Position numbers and translations under genes: made by a program
Assembly (NCBI RefSeq): GCF_003363135.1
Contig: NZ_QRBB01000001.1
Coordinates: 1,393,501 to 1,457,500, forward strand
Source: Alteriqipengyuania lutimaris
Lineage (GTDB): Bacteria; Pseudomonadota; Alphaproteobacteria; Sphingomonadales; Sphingomonadaceae
Direction: 5' to 3'
Length of the DNA stretch: 64,000 nucleotides
Notes under the pieces: model-generated
Seen by the model: only the letters and a program-made list of their open reading frames with translations
What the model was told of the DNA's origin: nothing
Database searches by the model: none
In this document: piece by piece, positions 53,171 to 63,072 of the stretch
How the letters are laid out: each line of letters begins with the position of its first letter
Numbering within the stretch: position 1 is the first letter of the stretch

Positions 53171-54370
53171 ATGAACGAGCCCACCCGCCTCAGCAAAGCG
53201 CAGGAATACTGGCTCGCCGTCGCGGCGGCGGTGGTCACTGCCAACGCCTATTACATCCATCCGATCATCGGCGACGTCGCGCGGCATTTCGGGGTCAGCG
53301 CATCGCAGATCGGGCTGGTGCCTGCGCTCAACCAGCTCGCGCTGGCGCTGGGCATCCTGCTGCTGCTGCCGCTGGGCGACCGCTATTCGAACCGCACGCT
53401 CACCATATTATTCACCATCGGCCAGTGTGGCGGCCTGATCGTGATGACGCTGGCGCAGGGCTTCACCCTGTTCACCGCCGGATCGACGCTGCTCGGCTTC
53501 TTCACCATCGCCCCCTACCTGCTGCCCGCCTACGCCTCGAAGCGCGTCGCGCCCGAGCGGCTGGGGCAGGTGACCGCGCTGCTGACCGCGGGCGTGATCT
53601 TCGGCATTCTGGTGGCGCGCGTGGGGGCGGGCGTGGTGGCCGAGCATTACGGCTGGCGCACCGTCTACTGGATCGCCAGCGGCCTGATGATCGCGATCAC
53701 GCTGGCGCTGCCGACGATCATGGAAAAGGGTGTGCGCGACAAGGACCCCAGTCGGCTGTCCTATGTCGGGCTGATCGCATCGCTGCTGGCACTGGTGCGC
53801 GAACGGCGCGAGATCCTGCTTTCGGGGGCGATCCAGGCCATCGGCTTTGCGCAGTTCATCGCGCTGTGGCTCGCGCTGGCGCTGCACCTGACCGGGCCGG
53901 AGATGGGCTACGGCACCGATGTCGTCGGCTATCTCGCCGGGTTCGCCGCGGTCAGCGTGTTCTCCACGCCCTACTGGGGGCGGCTGGCGGACCGGATCGG
54001 GCCGCGCAAGGCGCGCGTCGGCTTCGCGGTGGTGCAGGCGGCGGGCATTTCGCTGCTGGTGCCCTTCGGCGACAACCTCTGGCTGCTGATGATCCCGATC
54101 CTGCTGGGCAATATCGTGGGGCCCGCGATCGACGTGACCAGCCGGATGACGTTCCTCTCGCTCGAGCCCGAACTGCGCACGCGGCTGACCACGATCTACA
54201 TCGTGATGATGTTCATCGGCGGCGGCATCGGCAGCATTGCGGGCACCGCGCTGTTCGAGGCCTATGGCTGGGAGGGAACCGCGCTGACGATCCTGCTGTC
54301 CTGCCTGTGCCTGACGGCAATCGCCTTCCTGGGGTACCGCCTGTACGGGTATCGCGACGCGAAGCGGTAG
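53171..54370 (+). CDS. MFS transporter
   Basis: A 399-residue inner-membrane protein with 12 hydrophobic segments. The motif between helices 2 and 3 is LPLGDRYSNRTLT, close to the MFS signature A motif, and the repeat in the second half is YWGRLADRIGPRKARV. It resembles the drug/sugar efflux (YdhP/AraJ-like) branch. ATG 53171 follows GGGCGGGA. Transcribed alone between the peptidase gene and the convergent acyltransferase. Substrate unknown. Confidence 0.88.
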   Translation: MNEPTRLSKAQEYWLAVAAAVVTANAYYIHPIIGDVARHFGVSASQIGLVPALNQLALALGILLLLPLGDRYSNRTLTILFTIGQCGGLIVMTLAQGFTLFTAGSTLLGFFTIAPYLLPAYASKRVAPERLGQVTALLTAGVIFGILVARVGAGVVAEHYGWRTVYWIASGLMIAITLALPTIMEKGVRDKDPSRLSYVGLIASLLALVRERREILLSGAIQAIGFAQFIALWLALALHLTGPEMGYGTDVVGYLAGFAAVSVFSTPYWGRLADRIGPRKARVGFAVVQAAGISLLVPFGDNLWLLMIPILLGNIVGPAIDVTSRMTFLSLEPELRTRLTTIYIVMMFIGGGIGSIAGTALFEAYGWEGTALTILLSCLCLTAIAFLGYRLYGYRDAKR

Positions 54371-54380
54371 GTGTGCGGCC

Positions 54381-55508
54381 CTACGGGGCACTCACCGGAT
54401 CGCCCTCGCGGGCGCGTTCGACTTCGGTCGGGTGGCTCGATCGGCGGGGCAGGAACGCCCGGCTCAGCGCCCGGCGGACGGGCAGGTCGACATAGGTGGC
54501 CAGTAGCCAGGACAGGAGGCACAGGAGAGCAATGAGGGCGAGAGCCGCCCACGGCTGGTGCGCATCCATGAACGTCGATCCCTGCCAGTTGTTGTAGCGC
54601 CCGGCGAACAGGTAGACCGGCGCGTGGATGACGTAGAGCGGGTAGCTGATCGCGCCCAGCGCCGCGCAGATCCTTCGCCAGATCCCGTCCGCCTCGCTGC
54701 CGGTGCCCAGCCAGACGAGGAGCGGCATCCACACCGTGATCACGGCCAGTTCGTAGAGCCAGGCGAGCGGCAGACCCTCCGCCGGACGCCAGAGCAGCGG
54801 CAGGGCGAGCAGCACCAGCATGATGGCCGGGTGCAGAGCAATCCGGGTGGTACGCCACTGCCACAGCCGGTGCAGCGCGACCCCTGCGAAAAAGCTGAAG
54901 GTGACCCGCGCCATTCCGCCGATGATACTGGGCCGCCAGGTCCCCCGGTCGAGCGTGCCCTCGGTGATGCCGGTATAGATCAGCGCGGCGAGGCCGAGCG
55001 CGATCACGACGATCAGCACGCTGGTGGTCAGCCGACGCGCGAGGATTGCGAAGAGTGCGTAGGCGACCATTTCGTAGAACAGCGACCACGCCGGGAAATT
55101 GAGCGGGAACAGGTTGTCGTATTGCTGCGGGAAGGGCAGCGGATAGGGCAGCATGAACAGGTTCGCGGCCAGGTGGCCGAAGAACAGGCTGCGGTCCTCC
55201 GGCAGTTCGTACATCCAGATCGAGATCGCCCCGAGGATCAGCCCGATGAGGAAGAGCGGGTAGAGCCGGATGTAGCGCGCAAGCATGAAGTGGCGCCGTC
55301 TCAGGCCCGCCTTGAGGTCCGCTTCATAGGCGTAGGCGATCACGAAGCCGCTCAGCACGAAGAAGAAATCGACCGCGAGGGATACGATTGCCGGGTGAAC
55401 CCAGGCGAGAAACCACTGGATATGCATCATGGCGACCGCGAGGGCGGCGATGCCCCGCATCCCGTTCAGCGTGTCGAACGTCTTTTTCGCAGACCGTGCC
55501 CCGACCAT
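54381..55508 (-). CDS. Acyltransferase 3 (OafA-type) membrane protein
   Basis: A 375-residue protein with about ten membrane segments. The AT3 signature is near the N-terminus: NGMRGIAALAVAMMHIQWFL (His as putative catalytic residue), then FFFVLSGFVIAYAY and RRHFMLARYIRLYPLFLIG. It transfers acyl groups, usually acetyl, to surface polysaccharides, lipids or nodulation-type molecules. It has no extra C-terminal SGNH domain. A 24-bp perfect palindrome lies 11 bases upstream of its start, suggesting strong repression by a LacI-type regulator. Confidence 0.88.
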   Translation of the reverse strand: MVGARSAKKTFDTLNGMRGIAALAVAMMHIQWFLAWVHPAIVSLAVDFFFVLSGFVIAYAYEADLKAGLRRRHFMLARYIRLYPLFLIGLILGAISIWMYELPEDRSLFFGHLAANLFMLPYPLPFPQQYDNLFPLNFPAWSLFYEMVAYALFAILARRLTTSVLIVVIALGLAALIYTGITEGTLDRGTWRPSIIGGMARVTFSFFAGVALHRLWQWRTTRIALHPAIMLVLLALPLLWRPAEGLPLAWLYELAVITVWMPLLVWLGTGSEADGIWRRICAALGAISYPLYVIHAPVYLFAGRYNNWQGSTFMDAHQPWAALALIALLCLLSWLLATYVDLPVRRALSRAFLPRRSSHPTEVERAREGDPVSAP

Positions 55509-55519
55509 GGATCCTCCCC

Positions 55520-55543
55520 CTCCATGTTAACGTTAACATGGAG
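55520..55543. promoter_or_regulatory. 24-bp perfect palindrome upstream of the acyltransferase gene
   Basis: The palindrome is 55520-55543, centred on AACGTT (TTAACGTTAA core) with flanks CTCCATG and CATGGAG. It ends 11 bases before the acyltransferase start codon at 55508, overlapping the likely leader. The AACGTT core differs from the AGCGCT core of the six operators in the sugar locus, so a different LacI/GntR-type regulator, not encoded nearby, is likely. Confidence 0.75.
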
Positions 55544-55632
55544 AGCTCGGTATGAGCCGGGACTATCGCGGAGTCCATTTGCGCAATCGCGCGGCGAACA
55601 GGGGTGCAGCGAATGCTCCGGCGCGCGATCCG

Positions 55633-57168
55633 TCAGGGGTGCGGAGCGAGGCCGATCTCCACGCCCGTGCGATCGGTCGCGCCGTGGCGGTCGACCAGGT
55701 CGGCGCTCGCCTCGTTCAGCCCTACGACCTGCACGCTGCGGCCATGCATCCGCATCCGCTCGACCACCTTGTCGAGCGCGCCGATCGCGGAAATGTCCCA
55801 GAAGTGCGCGCGGCTCACGTCAATGATCACGTGGTCGGCCGGGTCGGGCTGGAGGCTTTCCGGGCCCAGCGCTGCCTCGAACCGGGCGACGCTGCCGAAG
55901 AAGATCTCGCCATGTGCGGTGTAGGTGGCGGTGTCGCCTTCCTTCGTGCGCGTGACCTCGAACATGTGCATCACCTTCTGGACGAAGAAGATGCCCGACA
56001 GCAGCACGCCGACCAGCACTCCGATCGCGAGGTTGTGGGTGAAGACCACCACCGCGACGGTGACGAACATCACCATCGAGCTCTGCCACGGGTGCACGCG
56101 CAGGTTGGGGATCGAGTTCCAGCTGAACGTGCCGATGCTCACCATGATCATGATCGCGACCAGCGCGGGCATCGGCACCTGGCCGACGATCCCGCCGAGC
56201 AGGACGAGCATGATCAGCAGCGCGAGGCCCGCGGTGAAGGTCGATAGCCGCCCGCGACCACCGGAGGTCACGTTGATCACCGACTGGCCGATCATCGCAC
56301 AGCCGCCCATGCCGCCGAACAGCGCCGCGACGATATTGGCGATCCCCTGTCCGCCGCATTCGCGCTGCTTGTCGCTGCCGGTGTGCGTCATGTCGTCGAC
56401 GATTTGCGCGGTCAGCAGGCTTTCGAGCAGGCCGACCGCCGCCATGGTGAGCGAGTAGGGCGCGATGATCGCCAGCGTCTCCCACGTCAGCGGCACGTCG
56501 GGCAGCATGAAGAAAGGCAGGCCCTGCGGCAGCTCGCCCATGTCGGACACGGTGTTGACCGGCGAACCGAGCCACAGCGACAGGCAGGTAAGCACCACGA
56601 TGGCGACCAGCGGGCTAGGGATCGCGGTGGTCAGCCGGGGCACGAGGTAGATCATCGCGAGCCCGCCCGCGACCATCGCGTAGGTGATCCAGTTCACCCC
56701 CTCATTGGTCGGGTCGAGCTGGGGCAGCTGCGCCATGAAGATCAGAATCGCGAGCGCGTTGACGAAGCCGGTGATGACGCTGCGGCTGACGAACTGCATC
56801 AGCAGGTTGAGCTTCAGCAGCGCGGCAATGCCCTGGAAGATGCCCATCAGGATGGTCGCGGCGAAGAGGTATTCGACCCCGTGATCGCGCACCAGCGGCA
56901 CCACGACCACTGCAACGGCGGCGGTGGCGGCGGAGATCATGCCCGGACGCCCGCCGGTGAAGGCGATCACCATCGCGATTGCGACCGATGCGTAGAGGCC
57001 CACGCGCGGATCGACGCCCGCGATGATCGAGAAGCCGATCGCCTCGGGGATCAGCGCCAGCGCCACGACGATGCCGGCCAGCACGTCCGCGCGGACATTG
57101 CCGAACCATTCGCTCTTCCATCGGGCTGTTGTGCTGGCATGCGCGGTCGCGCCGGTGCTGGGCGTCAT
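55633..57168 (-). CDS. SulP-family anion transporter with STAS domain
   Basis: A 511-residue protein from ATG 57168. The membrane domain (residues about 20-390, 14 spans in this family) has [30 protein letters not shown] and [23 protein letters not shown]; a cytoplasmic STAS domain is at about 415-505 ([23 protein letters not shown]). The family carries sulfate, bicarbonate or other anions; this short form resembles bacterial BicA/YchM-like proteins. Substrate is not decided. It is divergent from the M16 peptidase across about 180 bases. Confidence 0.9.
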   Translation of the reverse strand: MTPSTGATAHASTTARWKSEWFGNVRADVLAGIVVALALIPEAIGFSIIAGVDPRVGLYASVAIAMVIAFTGGRPGMISAATAAVAVVVVPLVRDHGVEYLFAATILMGIFQGIAALLKLNLLMQFVSRSVITGFVNALAILIFMAQLPQLDPTNEGVNWITYAMVAGGLAMIYLVPRLTTAIPSPLVAIVVLTCLSLWLGSPVNTVSDMGELPQGLPFFMLPDVPLTWETLAIIAPYSLTMAAVGLLESLLTAQIVDDMTHTGSDKQRECGGQGIANIVAALFGGMGGCAMIGQSVINVTSGGRGRLSTFTAGLALLIMLVLLGGIVGQVPMPALVAIMIMVSIGTFSWNSIPNLRVHPWQSSMVMFVTVAVVVFTHNLAIGVLVGVLLSGIFFVQKVMHMFEVTRTKEGDTATYTAHGEIFFGSVARFEAALGPESLQPDPADHVIIDVSRAHFWDISAIGALDKVVERMRMHGRSVQVVGLNEASADLVDRHGATDRTGVEIGLAPHP

Positions 57169-57351
57169 GGGAAATCCGTCAATTTTTGCTTGGAAGCGCC
57201 ACCCGTGCACCATGCTGCGCTGCAACACAACCCCGCGATTCCGCCCGATGGCGGACGGCTGGATGTGGTTGGTCGATGAGGCCATCGTACCGCTTGCGCC
57301 GGCAGAGGCACTCTGGTTCATTCGCCCGCGTAGCTTTTCTGGGGGACCATC

Positions 57352-60189
57352 ATGCTGAAATCCGCACTCGCCGTCGGTGTCGCTGTACTCGCATTCGCCA
57401 CGCCCGCGCTCGCGCAAGAAGCAGCGCCGGATCTGGAGCCGGGCCTTTCGGCTCCCGAGATCGAGTTCACCGAATGGACGCTCGACAACGGATTGCGCGT
57501 CATCGCGATTCCGGACGAGGGCACGGCCACGGTCACCACCTCGCTCTGGTACGAGGTCGGATCGAAGCACGATCCAGAAGGGCGCAGCGGCTTCGCCCAC
57601 CTGTTCGAGCATATTCTCAGCCGCAAGACCGAGAACATGCCCTACAACATGATCTACGGCCTGACTGCCGATGTCGGCGGCACGCGCAATGCCTCGACGG
57701 GGTCCGACCGCACGAACTACTACGAGACCGTTCCGGCGGAATATCTGGAGACCATGCTGTGGACCCACCGCGAACGCATGTTCAAGCCCGTGATCGACCA
57801 GCAGGTGTTCGATTCCGAGCGCGAGGTGGTGAAGGAAGAGCTGCGCCAGCGCGTGCTCGCACCGCCCTATGGCCGCCTCCAGCGCTTCGTCATCGCCGAG
57901 AATGCCTATGACGTATTGCCCCAGCGGCGCCCGGGCATCGGTTCGATCGAGGAGCTGGATTCGGCCACGCTCGACGATGCGCGCGCCTTCCACCAGGCGT
58001 ATTACGGGCCAGACACCGCGACGCTGATCGTCGCGGGCAATTTCGAGATGGCGAACCTGCGCGCGCTGGTGGACGAATATTTCGCGGACATCCCGCGCCG
58101 CGCCGATCCGGTCGACCTGACGATTTCCGCGCGTGAGCCCGAGCGGACGAGCCCGCGCAGCTTCGTCGCCACCGCGCCCAACGTGCCGCTGCCGGTCGCA
58201 GGCTCGATCTGGAAGGCTCCGGGATCGGGCAGTGCGGACAGCGCCGCGCTCGACGTGCTGACCGCGATCATGGCGCGCGGCCAGAGCAGCCGCCTGTACG
58301 ATGCGCTGGTCCGCACCGGCAAGGCGGTCGACAGCGCGATGTTCTATGGCGAGAGCGAGGAGGGCGGCTACGTCGCGTCCTTCGCGATCACCAATCCGAT
58401 GGCCGATGCGGACGAAGTCGACGGGCTGCTCAAGGACGAATTGGAGCGCATCCGCACCGAGCCGGTGAGCGCCGCCGAACTGGCCGAGGCGAAGAGCGAG
58501 CTGTTCTCCGATTCGCTCCAGCGGCGCGAGACCGCGCGCGGGCGTGCCTTCGAGCTGGGCGAGGCGCTGGTCTCGACCGGCAATCCGCGCGCGGCGGATG
58601 ACCGGCTGGCGGCGATCGCGGCGGTCAGCGCCGAGGATGTGCAGCGCGCGGCGGCCAAATGGCTTGCGCCCGACGCGCGGGTCGACATGCGCTACGTCGC
58701 GGGCGAGGAAAACCCGTCGGCCTATGCCAACCCGGTGCCGATGCCGACCTTCCGCAGCCTGCCTTCGGCCACCGGCGAGCCGCTCGCCGTCCTGCCCGAG
58801 GGCGAGCGGCAGGAGCCGCCCGCTGCCGGAACGCGGCCCGAGGTGGTCGCCCCCGACATCATGGAGCGCACGCTGGCCAACGGGATCGAAGTGGTCGCCG
58901 CGCAGACCGGCGAGGTTCCGCTGGTCACGATGACCGTGCTGGTCCCCGGCGGGGCCTCCACCGACACGCGCGACAAGGCCGGGGTGGCCCAGTTCGCTGC
59001 GCAGCTAGCGGATCAGGGCACCGCCGACATGAGCGCGCAGGACATCGCCGCGCGGCTCGAGAGCCTCGGCGCCAGCTTCAGCGCGAATGCGGGCCGCGAC
59101 GGCACCTTCTTCAGCCTCACCGCGCCCGCCGCCAATATCGAAGCCGCCGGTGGCTTGCTGGCGAGCATCGTCCGTACGGCGCAGTACCCGCAGGCCGAAC
59201 TGGACCGCGAGCGCAAGCGCGCGATCGACGGGCTGCTGGTCGAGATGAAGGACCCGGGCGCACTCGCCGGCAAGGTCGCCACGCTGGTGATGTACGGCGA
59301 TGCGCCCTACGGCTCGCAGCCCGGCGGAACGGCCGAGAGCCTTGCCGCGATCACGCGCGAGGATCTGCTTCAGCACCGCCGGACGTGGTGGCACCCCGGC
59401 GAAACGAAGATCATCGTAAGTGGCGGGCTCGATCCCGCGCAGGCCACCTCGCTCGCCGAGGCGCTGTTCGGCGACTGGAGCGCCGATGGCCCCGCGCCGA
59501 CGCCGCCGTCGGACCCCGCAGGCGAAGCCCAGCCGGTCCGCACCGTGGTGATCGACATGCCCGAGGCCGGGCAGGCGGCAGTCTATGCGGCGGTCCGCGC
59601 GATGCCGCGCGACGACGAGCGCTACTATGCCCTCGAACTGAGCAACGCCGTGCTGGGCGGCGGGTCGAGCGGGCGCCTGTTCGAGGAAATCCGGACCAAG
59701 CGTTCGCTCAGCTATGGTGCCTATTCGGGCTTTGCGGATCGCAGCGACGACTCGGTTCTGACCGCGAGCGCGCAGACCAAGAACGAAACGGCGGACGAGG
59801 TCGCGCAGATCTTCCTCGACGAGTTCGCCCGGCTCGGCACCGAACCTCTGGACGAAGCGCTGCTCGACAAGCGGCGGCTCTATCTCGGCGGGAATTACGC
59901 CCGCTCGCTCGAAAGCAGTTCGGGCTTCAACGGGATCGTCGCCGGGTTGCTGCAGCAGGGCCTCGAGCCTGCCGAAGCGGCGCGCTACGCGGAGCGGCTG
60001 GCGGCGGTGACGCCCGAGAGCGCGAGCGCGGCGGCGCAGGAATTCGTCGATCCGGAACAGGCGACGCTGGTGATCGTGGGCAATGCGGCCGAGTTCATCG
60101 ACGGCGTGCGCGCCATCCGGCCCGATGTCGAAGTGATCCCCGCCGAAGACCTCGATCTCTCGGCGGCCGATTTCGGACTGCAAGAATAG
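57352..60189 (+). CDS. Exported M16 zinc peptidase, two-domain fusion
   Basis: A 945-residue protein with signal peptide ([12 protein letters not shown]). The first half has the inverted zinc motif HLFEH (about residues 83-87) and the downstream Glu in [14 protein letters not shown]; the second half, from about residue 500, is a second M16 fold that lacks the HxxEH motif and has [18 protein letters not shown] in its place, so it is probably non-catalytic. This layout matches bacterial pitrilysin-like proteases that degrade short peptides in the periplasm. GGGGA lies just before ATG 57352. Confidence 0.92.
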   Translation: MLKSALAVGVAVLAFATPALAQEAAPDLEPGLSAPEIEFTEWTLDNGLRVIAIPDEGTATVTTSLWYEVGSKHDPEGRSGFAHLFEHILSRKTENMPYNMIYGLTADVGGTRNASTGSDRTNYYETVPAEYLETMLWTHRERMFKPVIDQQVFDSEREVVKEELRQRVLAPPYGRLQRFVIAENAYDVLPQRRPGIGSIEELDSATLDDARAFHQAYYGPDTATLIVAGNFEMANLRALVDEYFADIPRRADPVDLTISAREPERTSPRSFVATAPNVPLPVAGSIWKAPGSGSADSAALDVLTAIMARGQSSRLYDALVRTGKAVDSAMFYGESEEGGYVASFAITNPMADADEVDGLLKDELERIRTEPVSAAELAEAKSELFSDSLQRRETARGRAFELGEALVSTGNPRAADDRLAAIAAVSAEDVQRAAAKWLAPDARVDMRYVAGEENPSAYANPVPMPTFRSLPSATGEPLAVLPEGERQEPPAAGTRPEVVAPDIMERTLANGIEVVAAQTGEVPLVTMTVLVPGGASTDTRDKAGVAQFAAQLADQGTADMSAQDIAARLESLGASFSANAGRDGTFFSLTAPAANIEAAGGLLASIVRTAQYPQAELDRERKRAIDGLLVEMKDPGALAGKVATLVMYGDAPYGSQPGGTAESLAAITREDLLQHRRTWWHPGETKIIVSGGLDPAQATSLAEALFGDWSADGPAPTPPSDPAGEAQPVRTVVIDMPEAGQAAVYAAVRAMPRDDERYYALELSNAVLGGGSSGRLFEEIRTKRSLSYGAYSGFADRSDDSVLTASAQTKNETADEVAQIFLDEFARLGTEPLDEALLDKRRLYLGGNYARSLESSSGFNGIVAGLLQQGLEPAEAARYAERLAAVTPESASAAAQEFVDPEQATLVIVGNAAEFIDGVRAIRPDVEVIPAEDLDLSAADFGLQE

Positions 60190-60214
60190 GCGCTCGACTG
60201 GCGCGCCGGCAGCG

Positions 60215-62020
60215 TCAGGCGTCGCTTTCGGCCTGTTGGCGTGCCCACATCTCGGCATAGAGGCCGTCGCGGCGCAGCAGCTCGGCGTGGCGGCCCTGTT
60301 CTGCTAGGCGGCCATTGTCCAGCACCAGGATGCGGTCCGCATCGGCGATGGTCGACAGGCGGTGCGCGATGGCCAGCGTGGTCCGCCCCGCCGCCACGCG
60401 ATTGAGCGTCGCGAGGATTTCCTGCTCGGTCCGCGAATCGAGCGCGCTGGTCGCTTCGTCGAGGATCACGATCGGCGGATCCTTCAGCAGCGTGCGTGCG
60501 ATGGCGACCCGCTGCTTTTCCCCACCCGACAGCTTGAGCCCGCGCTCGCCCACCGGCGTGTCGAAGCCTTCGGTCAGCGAATCGATGAATGGCAGGATGG
60601 CGGCGCCGCGCGCGGCCTCGCGGATGGCGGCTTCGTCCGCACCTTCGCGGCCATAGCCGATATTGTAGCCGATGGTGTCGTTGAACAGCACGCTGTCCTG
60701 AGGGACGATGCCGATATTCGCGCGCAGGGAGTCCTGCGTCACACGCGCGATATCCTGCCCGTCGATCAGGATACGGCCCGCGCCCGGATCGTAGAAGCGG
60801 AACAGCAGCCGCGCGATCGTGCTCTTGCCCGCGCCCGACGGGCCGACCAGCGCCACGGTCTCCCCCGCCGCGATCTGGAAATCGAGACCGTGCAGGATCT
60901 CGCGCTCGTCCTCGTAACCGAAATGCACGTTCTCGAAGACGATCGACGGCCGCTCGATCGCCAGCGCGGGCGCACCGGGTACGTCCTTCACTTCGACCTC
61001 GGCATCGATCAGCCGGAACATGGCCGCCATGTCGATCAGCCCCTGCCGGATCGTGCGATAGACGAAGCCGAGCATGTCGAGCGGGCGGAAGAGCTGGACG
61101 AGGTAGGTGTTGACGAAAACGAGGTCGCCGGTGGTCAGGTCGCCGCGGCTCCAGCCCCACACCGTATAGGCCATCGCGCCCGCCATGAGCAGGTTGGTGA
61201 TGAGCGACTGCGCGATATTGAGCCAGCCGAGCGAGGAATCGGATTTGATCGCTGCTTCGGAATATTGCCGCGCCGCCTGGGCATAGCGCGCTTCCTCGCG
61301 CGCCTCCGCGCCGAAATACTTCACCGTCTCGTAGTTCAGGAGCGAATCGACCGCGCGCGCCAGCGCCTGCCCGTCGAGATCGTTCATCTCGCGCCGCAGC
61401 TTGGTCCGCCATTCGGTGATGAGCTGGGTGATCACGATGTAGAGCACGACGGTAACGGCGGTCGCGATGACCAGGCCGATGCCGAAATTGAGGTAGAAGA
61501 TCACCGCGACCGCGATCAGCTCGATGGCCGTGGGCGCGATGTTGAACAGCAGGAAATAGAGCATCGTATCGATGGTCTTGGTCCCGCGCTCGACCGTCTT
61601 GGTGATCTCGCCCGTCCGGCGCGACAGGTGGAAGCGCAGCGACAGGCGATGGAGGCGGCTGAACACGTCCTCGGCAAACTGACGGGTGGCGTCCTGCCCG
61701 ACGCGCTCGAACACCATGTTGCGGATATTGTCGAAGGCGACGCTGGCGAAGCGCCCGGCGCCATAAGCGAGGACGAAGGAGATCGCGATCATCGCGGCTT
61801 CGTTGGCGGGCGTTTCCATCGCATCGACCGCCGCGCGATAGGCGTAAGGCAGGGCGAGCGTCGCTGCCTTGGCGACCAGCACCAGCAGCATCGCGATCAC
61901 GATGCGCACGCGCAGGTCGGTCCGGTCCCTGGGCCAGAGATACGGAAGGAATCGGCGCATGGTCTGCCAGCCTTCGGGCGACGCGCCGTCTTTGTGCGAT
62001 CTTGGTTCGGTCGGCCCCAT
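60215..62020 (-). CDS. Atm1/HMT-type half ABC transporter (ATP-binding and membrane)
   Basis: A 601-residue exporter from ATG 62020. Six membrane helices occupy about residues 25-320; the ATPase has Walker A GPSGAGKST, signature LSGGEKQRVA, Walker B IVILDEATSALD and H-loop AIAHRLST. RFFHLSRRTGEITKTVERGTK-type sequence (HLSRRTGEIT) in the transmembrane part and NYETVKYFG are Atm1-like. Related proteins export glutathione conjugates or Fe-S-cluster precursors. The N-terminal 20 residues before MRRFLPYL are acceptable for the family; ATG 61960 is an alternative start. Confidence 0.92.
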   Translation of the reverse strand: MGPTEPRSHKDGASPEGWQTMRRFLPYLWPRDRTDLRVRIVIAMLLVLVAKAATLALPYAYRAAVDAMETPANEAAMIAISFVLAYGAGRFASVAFDNIRNMVFERVGQDATRQFAEDVFSRLHRLSLRFHLSRRTGEITKTVERGTKTIDTMLYFLLFNIAPTAIELIAVAVIFYLNFGIGLVIATAVTVVLYIVITQLITEWRTKLRREMNDLDGQALARAVDSLLNYETVKYFGAEAREEARYAQAARQYSEAAIKSDSSLGWLNIAQSLITNLLMAGAMAYTVWGWSRGDLTTGDLVFVNTYLVQLFRPLDMLGFVYRTIRQGLIDMAAMFRLIDAEVEVKDVPGAPALAIERPSIVFENVHFGYEDEREILHGLDFQIAAGETVALVGPSGAGKSTIARLLFRFYDPGAGRILIDGQDIARVTQDSLRANIGIVPQDSVLFNDTIGYNIGYGREGADEAAIREAARGAAILPFIDSLTEGFDTPVGERGLKLSGGEKQRVAIARTLLKDPPIVILDEATSALDSRTEQEILATLNRVAAGRTTLAIAHRLSTIADADRILVLDNGRLAEQGRHAELLRRDGLYAEMWARQQAESDA

Positions 62021-62112
62021 TGCGGTGCAGCATGTGGCGATGCGGGGCCTGCTTCTCAAGCGGCGGGTGCCGCAAGCACTCCTTAAGGGGACTGCGTTAT
62101 GGCACACGCACG

Positions 62113-63060
62113 ATGCTGCATATTCTCGAACCCGTCACCGACCGGATCAGGAGCGCGCGCTTTCACCGGGCCGCCCGCCCGATCCTCGACACCGCGCCGA
62201 TCGTGCCGCGTGACGATGGCGTGATCCTGTTCTCGATGATGGGCACGCGCGTGCTGCTGGCCTATCTCGTGGCGATCAAATCGGTCCATTCGTCCTTGCA
62301 GAGGGGCCGGGTCGTGATCCTCAACGATGGGACGCTGACGCAGCGGGACCGCGCGATCCTCGCGCATCATTGCGGCCATCCGCAGATCATTCCGATCGCT
62401 TCGGTCGATACCGGCCCCTGTCCGCGCGGGGGCACGTGGGAGCGTTTGCTGACCATTCTCGACCTCAGGCGCGACAATTACGTGGTCCAGATCGATTCCG
62501 ATGTCGTCGCGCGGGGAGCAATGCCGGAGGTGGCCCAGGCCATCGCGGACGGGCGGTGCTTCACTTTGCGCGGGGAGGAGGAATCGGAGCTGCTCGACGT
62601 CGCTTCGATCGCGCGCCAGCAGCAGGTATATGAGACAAGCCACGTTCAGGGCCTGATCGAACAGCAGATCGACCGGGTCGCGATTCCCGGCTGCGACGAT
62701 CTGCGCTACGTGCGCGGATGTTCGGGCTTTGCGGGCTTTGCCCCCTCGACCGACGGGCGCGCCTTGGCCGAGGCTTTCTCCGCCGAAGCGGAACGCCTGA
62801 TCGGCCGCGCGAAATGGGCCGAGTGGGGCAGCGAACAGGTGACGAGCAATTTCGTGATCGCGAACACGCCCGATCCGCTGTTGCTGCCCTATGATCGCTA
62901 TATGAATTTCTGGGACGCAGGCGTGCCGGACGGTGCGCGGCTGGTGCACTTCATCGGCACCTACCGCTACGACCGCGGCACTTACGCGCGGGCTGCGCGC
63001 GATGTGATCGCCCGGCTGCGCGCTACGCCGGACGAACCTCTCCGCCTCGCGCCTGCCTGA
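62113..63060 (+). CDS. Glycosyltransferase-like conserved protein with DSD motif
   Basis: A 315-residue protein from ATG 62113. Near residue 60 an IKSVHSSLQRGRVVILNDG strand-helix-strand resembles a GT-A Rossmann start, and QIDSDVVARG near residue 130 supplies a DxD-like metal motif; the C-terminal half has GCSGFAGFAP and HFIGTYRYDRGTYARAA. It may add a sugar to a surface glycan, but the family is not recognised with certainty. It is divergent from the ABC exporter and convergent with the GT4 gene, 12 bases apart. Confidence 0.65.
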   Translation: MLHILEPVTDRIRSARFHRAARPILDTAPIVPRDDGVILFSMMGTRVLLAYLVAIKSVHSSLQRGRVVILNDGTLTQRDRAILAHHCGHPQIIPIASVDTGPCPRGGTWERLLTILDLRRDNYVVQIDSDVVARGAMPEVAQAIADGRCFTLRGEEESELLDVASIARQQQVYETSHVQGLIEQQIDRVAIPGCDDLRYVRGCSGFAGFAPSTDGRALAEAFSAEAERLIGRAKWAEWGSEQVTSNFVIANTPDPLLLPYDRYMNFWDAGVPDGARLVHFIGTYRYDRGTYARAARDVIARLRATPDEPLRLAPA

Positions 63061-63072
63061 ACCCGGCCCACT

